Below the pieces are notes generated by a model. That model was not told where the DNA came from. It saw only the letters and a program-made list of their open reading frames with translations, and made no database searches. From the NCBI GenBank assembly GCA_045107045.1, contig JBGCFR010000030.1, positions 62,001 to 126,000 on the forward strand: a stretch of DNA of 64,000 nucleotides, read 5' to 3'. Every line of letters starts with the position of its first letter. Within the stretch, counting starts at the first letter, position 1. Of the stretch, positions 53,781 to 62,169 are shown in pieces. The stretch is from Putridiphycobacter sp045107045. GTDB taxonomy: Bacteria > Bacteroidota > Bacteroidia > Flavobacteriales_D > Crocinitomicaceae. A program made the position numbers and the translations under genes.

Positions 53781-53788
53781 CAAATATA
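53781..53788 (-). promoter_or_regulatory. Candidate -7 box for the TPR kinase operon
   Basis: TATATTTG on the minus strand lies 30 bp before the start of the 122-residue protein gene. The direct repeats at 53847-53885 lie 58 to 97 bp further upstream, a suitable place for an activator site. Confidence 0.45.
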
Positions 53789-53846
53789 TATTAATTATGG
53801 GGAGATGTCATGGTTTAAAACCGTGAGTTTTTATATCCCTGTTTTC

Positions 53847-53885
53847 AGGGGGGTGAAATTACAAGGTTATAGGGGGGTGCAATTA
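53847..53885. repeat. Two 15-bp direct repeats, 24-bp period, candidate operator
   Basis: AGGGGGGTGAAATTA (53847-53861) and AGGGGGGTGCAATTA (53871-53885) differ at one base and start 24 bp apart, just over two helical turns. The G runs stand out in this AT-rich sequence. Next to them are a stem CCCTG-TTTT-CAGGG (53837-53850) and an inverted repeat CATGGTTT-AAAACCGTG (53809-53825). The 377-bp gap otherwise has no gene; a 64-residue open frame at 53766-53960 was not supported. Confidence 0.5.
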
Positions 53886-54069
53886 AGAGAATGTTGCCAA
53901 ATTTGTGATAACCCAAAATCTATTCTAAATGATTTTGTTTGTCAGGAAAGATCTTCTTAACAGTTGTAATCTATGCTAATTCCAGATATATACAAATTTA
54001 TTTATTTTGGTAAAAGGTCAGCACCTACAATAAGTATTGTTTAACAAGGGGTTAACTTTAATCACAATT

Positions 54070-54125
54070 GGATTGTCGGATTTTAAAATTTTAATCGTTA
54101 ATTTTTAATCTGACAATCCTTTTTT
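54070..54125 (+). terminator. Hairpin with plus-strand T run beyond recQ
   Basis: GGATTGTC-G-GATT (54070-54082) pairs with AATC-T-GACAATCC (54107-54119) around a 24-nt AT-rich loop, followed by T6 on the plus strand. It lies 2 to 58 bp beyond the recQ stop. The T run faces the wrong way for recQ, and no plus-strand gene precedes it. Confidence 0.45.
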
Positions 54126-54127
54126 CT

Positions 54128-56323
54128 TTAGTTTGCCATTTCACTCATAAACTTAATACGCATTAGTCTCAACTGGTCTTCGTCGTAATCACCGTCAAAT
54201 TCGTCATACGCATCCGTCAGGGCATCTGTTTCGGCTTCTTTAAAATAGTCATAAATTTCTTCCTGCTCTTCCTCATCCATTAAATCATTGATATAGTAAT
54301 CAATATTTATTTTTGTCCCAGAGGCCACTATGGCTTCAATTTCGTTTATAATCTCATCTATTTCTTTTCCATGAGAAGATGCAATGGCATCCAATGGCAT
54401 TTTTATGTCTACATTTTTAATAATGTGGACTTTTAATCCAGATTTATTAATCAATGATTTGACAACAAAATCTTGAGGCCTATCAATGTCGTTTTCTTCA
54501 ACATAGTCATTGATTAATTCCAAAAATGGCTTACCGTAACGGGATGCTTTTCCCAAGCCAACCCCAACAATATTCGATAACTCTTCCTTGGTGATTGGAT
54601 ATTGAGTTGCCATGTCCTGCAATGATGGTTCTTGGAAAATAACGAATGGGGGGATATTTTTTTGCTTCGAAATTTTTTTTCTTAAATCAACAAGCATCTG
54701 ATATAGTTTTTCATCAGCGACCATTTGGCCGCCTGCTTTTGTTGAGGCTATATAGTCATCTGTTTCTTCCCCAGTATAGTTGTGTTCTTTTAATAATGTA
54801 AAGGAAACCGGGTTTGCTATAAAATCTTCTCCTTTTTCTGTAAGTTTTAATGTGCCGTAACTTTCTATTTCTTTTGTTAAAAGATTAGAAACTAAACATT
54901 GACGCGACACTGCATTCCAAAAAACAATATCGTGTTGACTTCCTTTTCCAAAGAGTGGTAGTAAATTATGTTTGTAGGCCATTATATCAGAGGCTTCTAT
55001 TCCTGAAAGGAAATTACAAACGTATTTCGCCTTTTGCATTTCGTTTAGAGCTTTTACTGCCTCTAAAAACATTTTAACTTGATCTTTTCCTTCAAATTGT
55101 TCTCTTGGGTTTTTACAATTATCGCAATGTTTATCACATTTAGATTCAGGAAATTCTTCTCCAAAATAATGCAAAATATATTTTCTTCTGCATACTGAAG
55201 TTTCAGCATATGACACTATTTCGTGAAGTAGTTGTTTTCCAATTTCCTGTTCGGCAATTGGTTTTCCATGCAGAAATTTCTCTAACTTCTCAATGTCTTT
55301 ATAACTGTAAAAAGTTAAGCAATGTCCTTCGCCTCCATCTCTTCCTGCTCTACCAGTTTCCTGGTAATAGCTTTCTAAACTTTTAGGAATGTCATGGTGG
55401 ATAACAAACCTTACATCAGGTTTGTCTATACCCATTCCAAAAGCAATGGTGGCTACAATAACATCAACATCTTCCATTAAGAACATGTCTTGATGCTTGG
55501 CTCGAGATCCTGCGTCTAGACCAGCATGGTAAGGTAAAGCATTAATGCCATTCACCTGAAGTATCTCAGCAATTTCTTCAACTTTTTTTCTACTTAGGCA
55601 GTATATAATCCCTGATTGATTTGGTTTAGTTTTTATAAATTGAATAATTCTTTTTTCAACATCAACTTTCGGAAGTACTTCATAAAACAAATTATCTCTA
55701 TTAAAAGATGCCTTAAAAATTGTGGCGTCCAGCATATTCAAGTTCTTTTGAATATCGTATTGGACTTTTGGGGTAGCGGTTGCTGTTAATGCTATAATTG
55801 GCACATTACTAATTGCAGAGAATATTTCTCTCAATCTCCTGTATTCAGGTCTAAAGTCATGCCCCCATTCAGAAATACAATGGGCTTCATCAATAGCAAA
55901 AAATGAAATTTCAACAGACGTTAAAAAATCAATATTCTCTTGCTTTGTAAGTGATTCAGGTGCTACATATAAAAGTTTAGTTTTACCTGCACTAACATCC
56001 TCTTTTACTTTTTTTATCTCAGTTTTATTCAAGGAAGAATTTAAAAAATGGGCTACATCATCAGTTTCGCTAACATTCCTTATCGCATCAACCTGATTTT
56101 TCATTAATGCAATTAGAGGTGATACAATGATTGCTGTTCCATTTGACATCAATGCTGGCAGCTGATAGCACATTGACTTACCTCCGCCTGTTGGCATAAT
56201 GACAAATGTATTTTTTCCAGAGAGTACGTTAATGATGATTTGGTCCTGAAAACCTTTAAAACCATCAAATCCAAAATATTTTTTTAACGACTCATTTAAT
56301 TCTGTTGTCGAAACTAATTCCAT
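54128..56323 (-). CDS. recQ: ATP-dependent DNA helicase RecQ
   Basis: The 731-residue superfamily 2 helicase unwinds DNA in recombination and repair. Walker A is MPTGGGKSMCYQ near residue 52, and the helicase box is AIDEAHCISEWGHDFRPEY near 145. ATIAFGMGIDKPDVRFVIHHDIP and YYQETGRAGRDG follow. The RecQ zinc site is CRRKYILHYFGE, CDKHCDNC near 400. A wHTH region and an HRDC-like domain (about 545-620) are seen. The C-terminal 100 residues are acidic and Asp/Glu-rich. Single-gene unit. Confidence 0.95.
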   Translation of the reverse strand: MELVSTTELNESLKKYFGFDGFKGFQDQIIINVLSGKNTFVIMPTGGGKSMCYQLPALMSNGTAIIVSPLIALMKNQVDAIRNVSETDDVAHFLNSSLNKTEIKKVKEDVSAGKTKLLYVAPESLTKQENIDFLTSVEISFFAIDEAHCISEWGHDFRPEYRRLREIFSAISNVPIIALTATATPKVQYDIQKNLNMLDATIFKASFNRDNLFYEVLPKVDVEKRIIQFIKTKPNQSGIIYCLSRKKVEEIAEILQVNGINALPYHAGLDAGSRAKHQDMFLMEDVDVIVATIAFGMGIDKPDVRFVIHHDIPKSLESYYQETGRAGRDGGEGHCLTFYSYKDIEKLEKFLHGKPIAEQEIGKQLLHEIVSYAETSVCRRKYILHYFGEEFPESKCDKHCDNCKNPREQFEGKDQVKMFLEAVKALNEMQKAKYVCNFLSGIEASDIMAYKHNLLPLFGKGSQHDIVFWNAVSRQCLVSNLLTKEIESYGTLKLTEKGEDFIANPVSFTLLKEHNYTGEETDDYIASTKAGGQMVADEKLYQMLVDLRKKISKQKNIPPFVIFQEPSLQDMATQYPITKEELSNIVGVGLGKASRYGKPFLELINDYVEENDIDRPQDFVVKSLINKSGLKVHIIKNVDIKMPLDAIASSHGKEIDEIINEIEAIVASGTKINIDYYINDLMDEEEQEEIYDYFKEAETDALTDAYDEFDGDYDEDQLRLMRIKFMSEMAN

Positions 56324-56458
56324 TTAATTCTTTAATCAATTATTTTTTCATAGAAATTTTCAACAGAAGCTTTCTGTCGAATTATGTATAAAGATAATGA
56401 TATCATTTTAAGAATTTGTCGTGACTTTAAAAAAAATGTTAACGAAGTGTTAAACTTT

Positions 56459-56488
56459 TTTGAGTTCTATATTTGAGTTCTATATTTG
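56459..56488 (+). promoter_or_regulatory. Promoter of the DUF1573 pair with duplicated -7 box
   Basis: A 13-bp sequence, GAGTTCTATATTT, occurs twice in tandem (56462-56474 and 56475-56487), so TATATTTG occurs twice, at 56468-56475 and 56481-56488. TTTG at 56459-56462 sits 18 nt before the second copy, which fits a proper -33/-7 pair. The first copy has no such partner. Confidence 0.6.
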
Positions 56489-56513
56489 AACCATCAATCA
56501 AAAAAAAAATAAC

Positions 56514-56975
56514 ATGAAAAAAGTATTCTTATCTTTATTATTAGCAACAGCTGCAATAGTTGGAGTAAACACGTCTTTAATGGCGCAAGAAGTAAAAACT
56601 GACCAAGTAATGGATGGTGCATCAATTAGTGTAGATAAAGATGTCCATGATTATGGAAAAATCGAAAATGGGGCAAATGGTGTTTGTGTATTTACAATTA
56701 CTAATACAGGTAATGCACCACTGATTATTTCATCATGTAAAGGATCTTGTGGCTGTACAGTGCCAACTTGGCCAAAAGAGCCAATTGCACCAGGTTCTAC
56801 AGCTGAAATTTCTGTAAAATACGATACTAAAAGAACTGGTCCAATTAATAAAACGGTAACTATTTCTTCAAACGCTGTAAATAAAGCACGGATGGTTGTG
56901 AGAATTAAAGGAGAAGTAAAAATCAAGCCTTCAGGTTCAGCGCCAGTAAATTCAGGCGGTCCAGCCAATGGATAA
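56514..56975 (+). CDS. Exported DUF1573 protein
   Basis: The 153-residue protein has a signal peptide (1 to about 25, NTSLMAQE) and one DUF1573 immunoglobulin-like domain: HDYGKIENGANGVCVFTITNTGNAPLIISSCKGSCGCTVPTWPKEPIAPG in part. The Cys pair in SCGCTVP is the family mark. The C-terminus is a Pro/Gly-rich tail. The related gene follows 9 bp downstream. Function is unknown; DUF1573 proteins are common in Bacteroidota envelopes. Confidence 0.85.
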   Translation: MKKVFLSLLLATAAIVGVNTSLMAQEVKTDQVMDGASISVDKDVHDYGKIENGANGVCVFTITNTGNAPLIISSCKGSCGCTVPTWPKEPIAPGSTAEISVKYDTKRTGPINKTVTISSNAVNKARMVVRIKGEVKIKPSGSAPVNSGGPANG

Positions 56976-56984
56976 AAAAAATAA

Positions 56985-57365
56985 ATGAAGCTATTTTTAG
57001 CGCTCATAATAATGTTTAGTGCCGCATCACCTTTAAAGGATGGTGCGGCGCTTTTATTTTCGAAAAAGTCATTTACTTTTGATGATACGGAAGAGGGGGT
57101 GCTTTTAAAGCATAAATTCGCTTTTAAAAATAATGGGAACGAACCATTAATTATTGATACGTATAAGGTGTCTTGTTCTTGTACAAAGCTTATTTTTCCA
57201 AAAGAACCTATTTTACCTGGACAAGAAAGTGACATGACCGTTCTTTTTGATACCAATAAAAAATATGGCTACCAAAATAGAATTATTGAAGTATTTTCTA
57301 ATGCATCAAAAAAGCCGATTAAAATTAGAATTAAGGTTAATGTAATTCCTAAAGGGTATCATTAA
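56985..57365 (+). CDS. Second exported DUF1573 protein
   Basis: The 126-residue protein has a signal-like start (1 to about 15, LFLALIIMFSAAS) and the same DUF1573 core: FTFDDTEEGVLLKHKFAFKNNGNEPLIIDTYKVSCSCTKLIFPKEPILPG in part. It is shorter than its upstream paralogue and lacks the Pro/Gly tail. The 9-bp gap shows cotranscription. Its last 4 bp (TTAA) are shared with the folP stop on the other strand. Confidence 0.82.
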   Translation: MKLFLALIIMFSAASPLKDGAALLFSKKSFTFDDTEEGVLLKHKFAFKNNGNEPLIIDTYKVSCSCTKLIFPKEPILPGQESDMTVLFDTNKKYGYQNRIIEVFSNASKKPIKIRIKVNVIPKGYH

Positions 57366-58216
57366 AGATTGTTTATTTTTTTGAATATCGCAATAGTTTC
57401 AGATGCTTCTTTTACATCATGAACTCTTATTATTTTCGCACCATTTAATAAACAAACACTATTAAGTGAGGTGGTGGCATTTAAAGATTCTTCTGGCTTG
57501 ATATTGAGTGTTTTGTAAATTAGTGATTTTCGACTAATACCAATTAGAATTGGATGATTAAGTATTTGAAGCGATTTTAGTTCTTTTATTATTTTAAAAT
57601 TTTGATCAATTGTCTTGCTGAAACCAATTCCAGGATCAAGAATAATGTCTTTCAAGCCAGATGATTTCGCCAATTTAATTTGATTAGAAAAAAAAGAAAT
57701 AATATCACCAATAAGTGAACCGTATGTGGTTTCTTTTTGCATACTTTGAGGTGTGCCTTTCATGTGCATCATGATGTAAGGTGTTTTTTCCCTTGCTGCT
57801 AATTGATATATGCTTTGATTGTTATAACCACCAGTAATGTCATTTATAATATCCGCACCTGACTGGATAGCTGCATTGGCAACCCTAGTTCTAAAAGTAT
57901 CAATTGAAATGAGTTGATTCGGAAAGTTCAATTTGATGCCTTCAATAATTGGCAATACTCTGCTCATTTCTTCATCAATACTGATGTTTTCAGCATTTGG
58001 TCTTGAAGAATACCCGCCAATGTCTAATATTTCTACTCCGTCATTGATCATTTTGCTTGCTATTTCAATAGCAGATGAAACTTTTTGCTGCCTACTTTTG
58101 GCATAAAAACTGTCAGGCGTAGCGTTAATTATACCCATAACAACAGGATGTTTATAAACTCTTAAATTCCCCTTTATATTGAGACTTAAATTTGCACTAA
58201 AATTAGTATCTTTCAC
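57362..58216 (-). CDS. folP: Dihydropteroate synthase
   Basis: The 284-residue TIM-barrel enzyme condenses pABA with dihydropterin pyrophosphate for folate. It has VMGIINATPDSFY, IASKMINDGVEILDIGGYSSRPNA, ADIINDITGG, PYIMMHMKGTPQSM, IILDPGIGFSKT and IRVHDVKE. The start is GTG 58214-58216. The gene is divergent from DUF1599 with 26 bp between starts. Other folate genes are not adjacent. Confidence 0.95.
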   Translation of the reverse strand: MKDTNFSANLSLNIKGNLRVYKHPVVMGIINATPDSFYAKSRQQKVSSAIEIASKMINDGVEILDIGGYSSRPNAENISIDEEMSRVLPIIEGIKLNFPNQLISIDTFRTRVANAAIQSGADIINDITGGYNNQSIYQLAAREKTPYIMMHMKGTPQSMQKETTYGSLIGDIISFFSNQIKLAKSSGLKDIILDPGIGFSKTIDQNFKIIKELKSLQILNHPILIGISRKSLIYKTLNIKPEESLNATTSLNSVCLLNGAKIIRVHDVKEASETIAIFKKINNL

Positions 58217-58242
58217 AGCTGAAAATATGCTTAAATAATAAA

Positions 58243-58788
58243 ATGTCTAAAACTACTGACCAATATAAAAAAGTTATTGAATCTTGTCGTGAAATATTCA
58301 CTAAAAAAGCACATGATTATGGCACCTCTTGGCGAATACTTAGAGTGAGTTCATTGACTGATCAAATACTCATCAAAGCGCAAAGAATAAGGACAATTCA
58401 AGAAACAGGGGTTAATAAGGTGGGGGAAGATGTTGGTGGAGAGTTTATTGCTATAGTGAATTATTGTGCAATAGGTTTAATTCAATTATCACTAGGGAAT
58501 TCAAAATCTGAAATTTCTGTTGTTGATGCCATTAATTTGTATGATGATAAAACAGCACAGGCATTCGATCTTATGCTGAATAAGAATCATGATTATGGAG
58601 AGGCTTGGCGAGATATGAGGATTTCATCATTAACAGATATGATTATGATGAAGATAATGAGAACAAAACAAATAGAAGATAATGATGGTGCTACTATTAT
58701 TTCTGAAGGTGTAGATGCCAATTATCTAGATATGTTGAATTACGCTGTTTTTGCGTTAATTAAAATGAGTGAGAATAACAATAATTAA
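58243..58788 (+). CDS. DUF1599 protein with two repeated halves
   Basis: The 181-residue protein consists of two related halves. The first (about 7-86) has KAHDYGTSWRILRVSSLTDQI; the second (about 100-178) has KNHDYGEAWRDMRISSLTDMI. Each ends with an NY-containing helix (IVNYCAIGLIQL, MLNYAVFALIKM). The internal duplication is clear by eye. It is the first gene of the DUF1599-DoxX-tpiA-prmA run (5-bp gap to the next gene). Function unknown. Confidence 0.84.
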   Translation: MSKTTDQYKKVIESCREIFTKKAHDYGTSWRILRVSSLTDQILIKAQRIRTIQETGVNKVGEDVGGEFIAIVNYCAIGLIQLSLGNSKSEISVVDAINLYDDKTAQAFDLMLNKNHDYGEAWRDMRISSLTDMIMMKIMRTKQIEDNDGATIISEGVDANYLDMLNYAVFALIKMSENNNN

Positions 58789-58793
58789 TTATT

Positions 58794-60572
58794 ATGACAA
58801 TGCGATTAAGAGAAAATAAAATTGAAATTCAGGGAAGGTCATTATTGCTTAATATCTTAGCTGTTATTCTGAATATTTTAGGGGTATTTTTTATAGCGAA
58901 GGGTTTTCATATTAGTGCAGGAGATAGTGCGTTAGCCTTTAAGTTAATTGGTTTTGTTTTATTGGTTGGTGGAGTTATTGGATTGATAGCTTTAAAAGGA
59001 ATGTACATGTTTTCTTATGTGGCCAGGGCATTTGTTGGAGGGTTATTTATAGTGTCAGGTTTAGTTAAAGCAAATGACCCATGGGGTTTCGCTTTTAAAT
59101 TGGAAGAATATTTCTCTCCAATGGGGTTGGCATACGATTTTCCTTTTTTTGAATCTTTTAGCCCTTGGGTTTTAGAAATTTCAATACTGGTTTGCATTGC
59201 AGAAATTGTTCTTGGAATTGCCGTTATCGTTGGTGCCAAGATAAAATTAACATCATGGCTCTTAGTTTTTATGATGATATTTTTCACATGGCTTACTTAC
59301 TACACTTTTTCTTGTGTAGAAACAAATGAATTACTTCGAGAAGCTGGCAAGTTAGCTGAAAGAGATTGTGTGACAGATTGCGGTTGCTTTGGTGATGCTT
59401 TGAAAGGGTCAGTCGGACGTTCACTTACGCCGTATGAGTCTTTCTGGAAAGATATCGTGTTGTTTTATTTTGTCATTATTATATTTTTCAATCAAAGAAA
59501 AATAGAAATCAATACTTATAAAGAGAATTGGGTAATGGGTTTATCTGGACTATTAGTAGTTGTTTTCTTTTCTTGGGTATTTGGGTGGTACTTTCCTATT
59601 CTCTTTTATATTTTAACACTTTTAGGTGCGCATATTTTTGGGAATATGAATTTAGGAAATTTGAAAAAACCTTGGAAAATGGCACTTTTTGTGAGTTTTA
59701 TTTCGCTTCTTTTTTCTTTATACACAACTAATTATCTGCCAGTAAAAGATTATAGAGCATATGCTATTGGCAATAATATTCAAAATGAAATGGATAAAGG
59801 TGAAGCAGAAGTTGTGGAGTATCAATTAATCTATAAGAATAAAAGTACTGGAGCAGAACAATTTTTTGATGTTGGAGAATATAGCGTCTACGGCGATACA
59901 GAAGTCTGGGAATATCTAGATAGAAAGGAAACCTTAATCAAAGCTGGAGTTGATGCTCCAATTACAGATTTTGTTTTGGCAACAGATTATTCGAAATTAT
60001 CGAATATGGAAAAAGAAAACCCAATACTTGACTCTATTATTCAAGAAGAGTTTGAAGGTTATTATGAATCTAAAATTATTGTTAATTCTGGGCTTGGAAT
60101 TGACACAATTAGTGAATATGAATATGTTCCGTATTTAGTTGACACTTCAAAGAATGAGGATACAATATTTTTTGAAAAAAGTGATCAGTTTTATGGTTTG
60201 TTAGACCCGTCAGCACCATATAGCGTAGATATGACTCAGTATATTTTAAGTCTAGAAAAAGTCATTATAGTAACCATCAGAGATATTACTTCATATAACT
60301 CAGGTGCAATTGATGATTTAAAAAAGGTTTATAATCAATCGAAAGAAAATGGAATTCCATTTTACATTTTAACACCTGCAACTGATAGTCAAATGAATGA
60401 CTTTAGAACAAGTACCGGATTAACTGCACCATATTTAGCAATTGATGGTACAGAAATAAAAATTATTGTGCGTTCTAATCCTGGCTTAGTTTTATTAAAG
60501 AAGGGAACCATTATTGAGAAATGGGGAAGTAGAAGCATTCCTAGTTATAATACATTAGGTGAAAATTTTTAA
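58794..60572 (+). CDS. DoxX/MauE-type membrane protein with thioredoxin-like C-terminus
   Basis: The 592-residue protein has many membrane segments in the N-terminal 350 residues. ISGLVKANDPWGFAFKLEEYF near 84 and a CGCFGDAL motif near 203 mark the DoxX/MauE fold. The C-terminal part (about 330-592) is periplasmic-like. Its end resembles a thioredoxin fold (VIIVTIRDITSYN, IPFYILTPA, NPGLVLLKKGTIIEKW) but lacks CxxC. Similar BT_3928-type proteins are common in Bacteroidota. It may take part in disulfide or quinone chemistry, by analogy with MauE. Confidence 0.8.
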   Translation: MTMRLRENKIEIQGRSLLLNILAVILNILGVFFIAKGFHISAGDSALAFKLIGFVLLVGGVIGLIALKGMYMFSYVARAFVGGLFIVSGLVKANDPWGFAFKLEEYFSPMGLAYDFPFFESFSPWVLEISILVCIAEIVLGIAVIVGAKIKLTSWLLVFMMIFFTWLTYYTFSCVETNELLREAGKLAERDCVTDCGCFGDALKGSVGRSLTPYESFWKDIVLFYFVIIIFFNQRKIEINTYKENWVMGLSGLLVVVFFSWVFGWYFPILFYILTLLGAHIFGNMNLGNLKKPWKMALFVSFISLLFSLYTTNYLPVKDYRAYAIGNNIQNEMDKGEAEVVEYQLIYKNKSTGAEQFFDVGEYSVYGDTEVWEYLDRKETLIKAGVDAPITDFVLATDYSKLSNMEKENPILDSIIQEEFEGYYESKIIVNSGLGIDTISEYEYVPYLVDTSKNEDTIFFEKSDQFYGLLDPSAPYSVDMTQYILSLEKVIIVTIRDITSYNSGAIDDLKKVYNQSKENGIPFYILTPATDSQMNDFRTSTGLTAPYLAIDGTEIKIIVRSNPGLVLLKKGTIIEKWGSRSIPSYNTLGENF

Positions 60573-60581
60573 AATTTTAAG

Positions 60582-61340
60582 ATGAAAAAATATATTATTG
60601 GTAATTGGAAAATGAATTTAGACTATGTTGAAGCAAAGTCGTTAATTCAAGATATTGCCAAAGAGAAAGATAATTTCAACCTTGACGCAGAAATAGTAGT
60701 GTGCCCTCCAATGCCTTATTTAAGCGTTTTTCATGAATTACTTAAAGATAATGAATGGATAAAGCTCGGGTCTCAAAATATGTATAATGATAATTCTGGT
60801 GCATTTACAGGCGAAACTTCACCAACTCAATTAAAAAGTATAGGTGTTAATTACGTGTTGATTGGGCATTCGGAAAGACGTAAACTTTTTGCAGAGGATA
60901 ATAAAATATTAGGATTAAAGGTAAAGGCAGCTCTAGCGTCTGGCATAGTACCTGTTTTTTGCTGCGGAGAAAATTTGCAAGTAAGGAAAAGTAATGTTTT
61001 CAAGGAGTTTATCATGAAACAAATTGAAGACGTAATATTTGAAATGAGCGCACAAGAAGTAGAAAGAATAATAATTGCGTATGAACCAATTTGGGCTATA
61101 GGAACAGGGCAAACGGCTACCGCTATCCAGGCGCAAGAAATCCATGAATTGATTAGGTTAAGGTTGGGGAAGCAATTTGGTGAAAAAACCGCAGCTGCAG
61201 TCCCTATTATTTATGGCGGAAGCGTTAAGCCTGAAAATGCGGCTGAATTATTTGAACAAAATGATATTAATGGTGCTTTAATTGGCGGGGCTTCACTAAA
61301 AGCAGATAGTTTTAGTCAAATTAGTAGCGCTAAAACATGA
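60582..61340 (+). CDS. tpiA: Triosephosphate isomerase
   Basis: The 252-residue glycolytic TIM barrel interconverts DHAP and GAP. Catalytic residues are seen: IGNWKMNL (Lys), YVLIGHSERRKLF (His), IIAYEPIWAIGTGQTAT (Glu), IIYGGSVKPENAAEL. The start is 9 bp after the DoxX-type stop. The stop overlaps the prmA start by 4 bp (ATGA). Confidence 0.97.
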   Translation: MKKYIIGNWKMNLDYVEAKSLIQDIAKEKDNFNLDAEIVVCPPMPYLSVFHELLKDNEWIKLGSQNMYNDNSGAFTGETSPTQLKSIGVNYVLIGHSERRKLFAEDNKILGLKVKAALASGIVPVFCCGENLQVRKSNVFKEFIMKQIEDVIFEMSAQEVERIIIAYEPIWAIGTGQTATAIQAQEIHELIRLRLGKQFGEKTAAAVPIIYGGSVKPENAAELFEQNDINGALIGGASLKADSFSQISSAKT

Positions 61341-62164
61341 ATTATTACGAGGTAAAAATAGAATTTAATCAAATTGATCCATGGAGAGAAATAATTATCT
61401 CCATGCTAGCTGAAAAAGGTGCGGAAAGCTTTACAGAATCAAAAACAGGCTGTCAAGCTTATTTTCCTGAGAATACGTTTACAACTATTGAAGCATTGGA
61501 GTTGGATCGTTATAAAGAATCAATCAATTCTGTATCATCCGAGTTGATTAAAGACCAAAACTGGAATGCAGAATGGGAGTCTAATTTTGAACCAGTTTTT
61601 GTTGGCGATAAGTTGGCTATTTTAGCCCCTTTTCATAAAAGCGATACTAAGCATAAAATAAAAGTAATAATCCAACCTCAAATGTCATTCGGGACCGGCC
61701 ATCATCAAACAACATGGCTCATGTCTATGTGCATAATGTCGTTAGAAATTACTAATAAGATAGTCTTAGATATGGGCACTGGAACAGGTGTTTTGGCTAT
61801 TCTAGCAGAAAAATTAGGAGCAAAAGAAGTCTTTGCTCCAGATATTGATAAATGGGCATATCAGAATTCAATTGACAACTGTCAATTGAATGATTGTAAG
61901 AATATTGAGCTTGCTCTTGGTGGGGTTGAACTGCTTGGAGGCAGAAAATTTGATGTCATTATAGCAAATATCAATAAAAACATTTTGACTCAGCAGTTTG
62001 AAAGTTATAAAGCTGTATCTAATGAGGGGACTATTTTATTAATAAGTGGCTTTTTTGCGACTGATATTGATGAATTGCGGAATACTGCTGAAAATTCTGG
62101 CTTCATTTTTGAAAATAGTTATAGTAAAGACGAATGGGCTTTAATTGAATTTCATAAACATTAA
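61337..62164 (+). CDS. prmA: Ribosomal protein L11 methyltransferase
   Basis: The 275-residue SAM enzyme trimethylates ribosomal protein L11. The family start YYEVKIEFNQIDPWREIIISML is seen. QPQMSFGTGHHQTTWLM lies near 112-128, the SAM motif VLDMGTGTGVLAILAEKLGA near 142, and the active-site IIANINKNIL (NPPY-like in other families) near 210. It overlaps tpiA by 4 bp, so it is translationally coupled. Confidence 0.94.
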   Translation: MNYYEVKIEFNQIDPWREIIISMLAEKGAESFTESKTGCQAYFPENTFTTIEALELDRYKESINSVSSELIKDQNWNAEWESNFEPVFVGDKLAILAPFHKSDTKHKIKVIIQPQMSFGTGHHQTTWLMSMCIMSLEITNKIVLDMGTGTGVLAILAEKLGAKEVFAPDIDKWAYQNSIDNCQLNDCKNIELALGGVELLGGRKFDVIIANINKNILTQQFESYKAVSNEGTILLISGFFATDIDELRNTAENSGFIFENSYSKDEWALIEFHKH

Positions 62165-62169
62165 CTAAA

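Noticed and set aside
53766..53960. 64-residue plus-strand open frame in the gap before the two-component operon
   Set aside because: It overlays the candidate promoter and the direct repeats, has no clear start signal and its composition is not protein-like.
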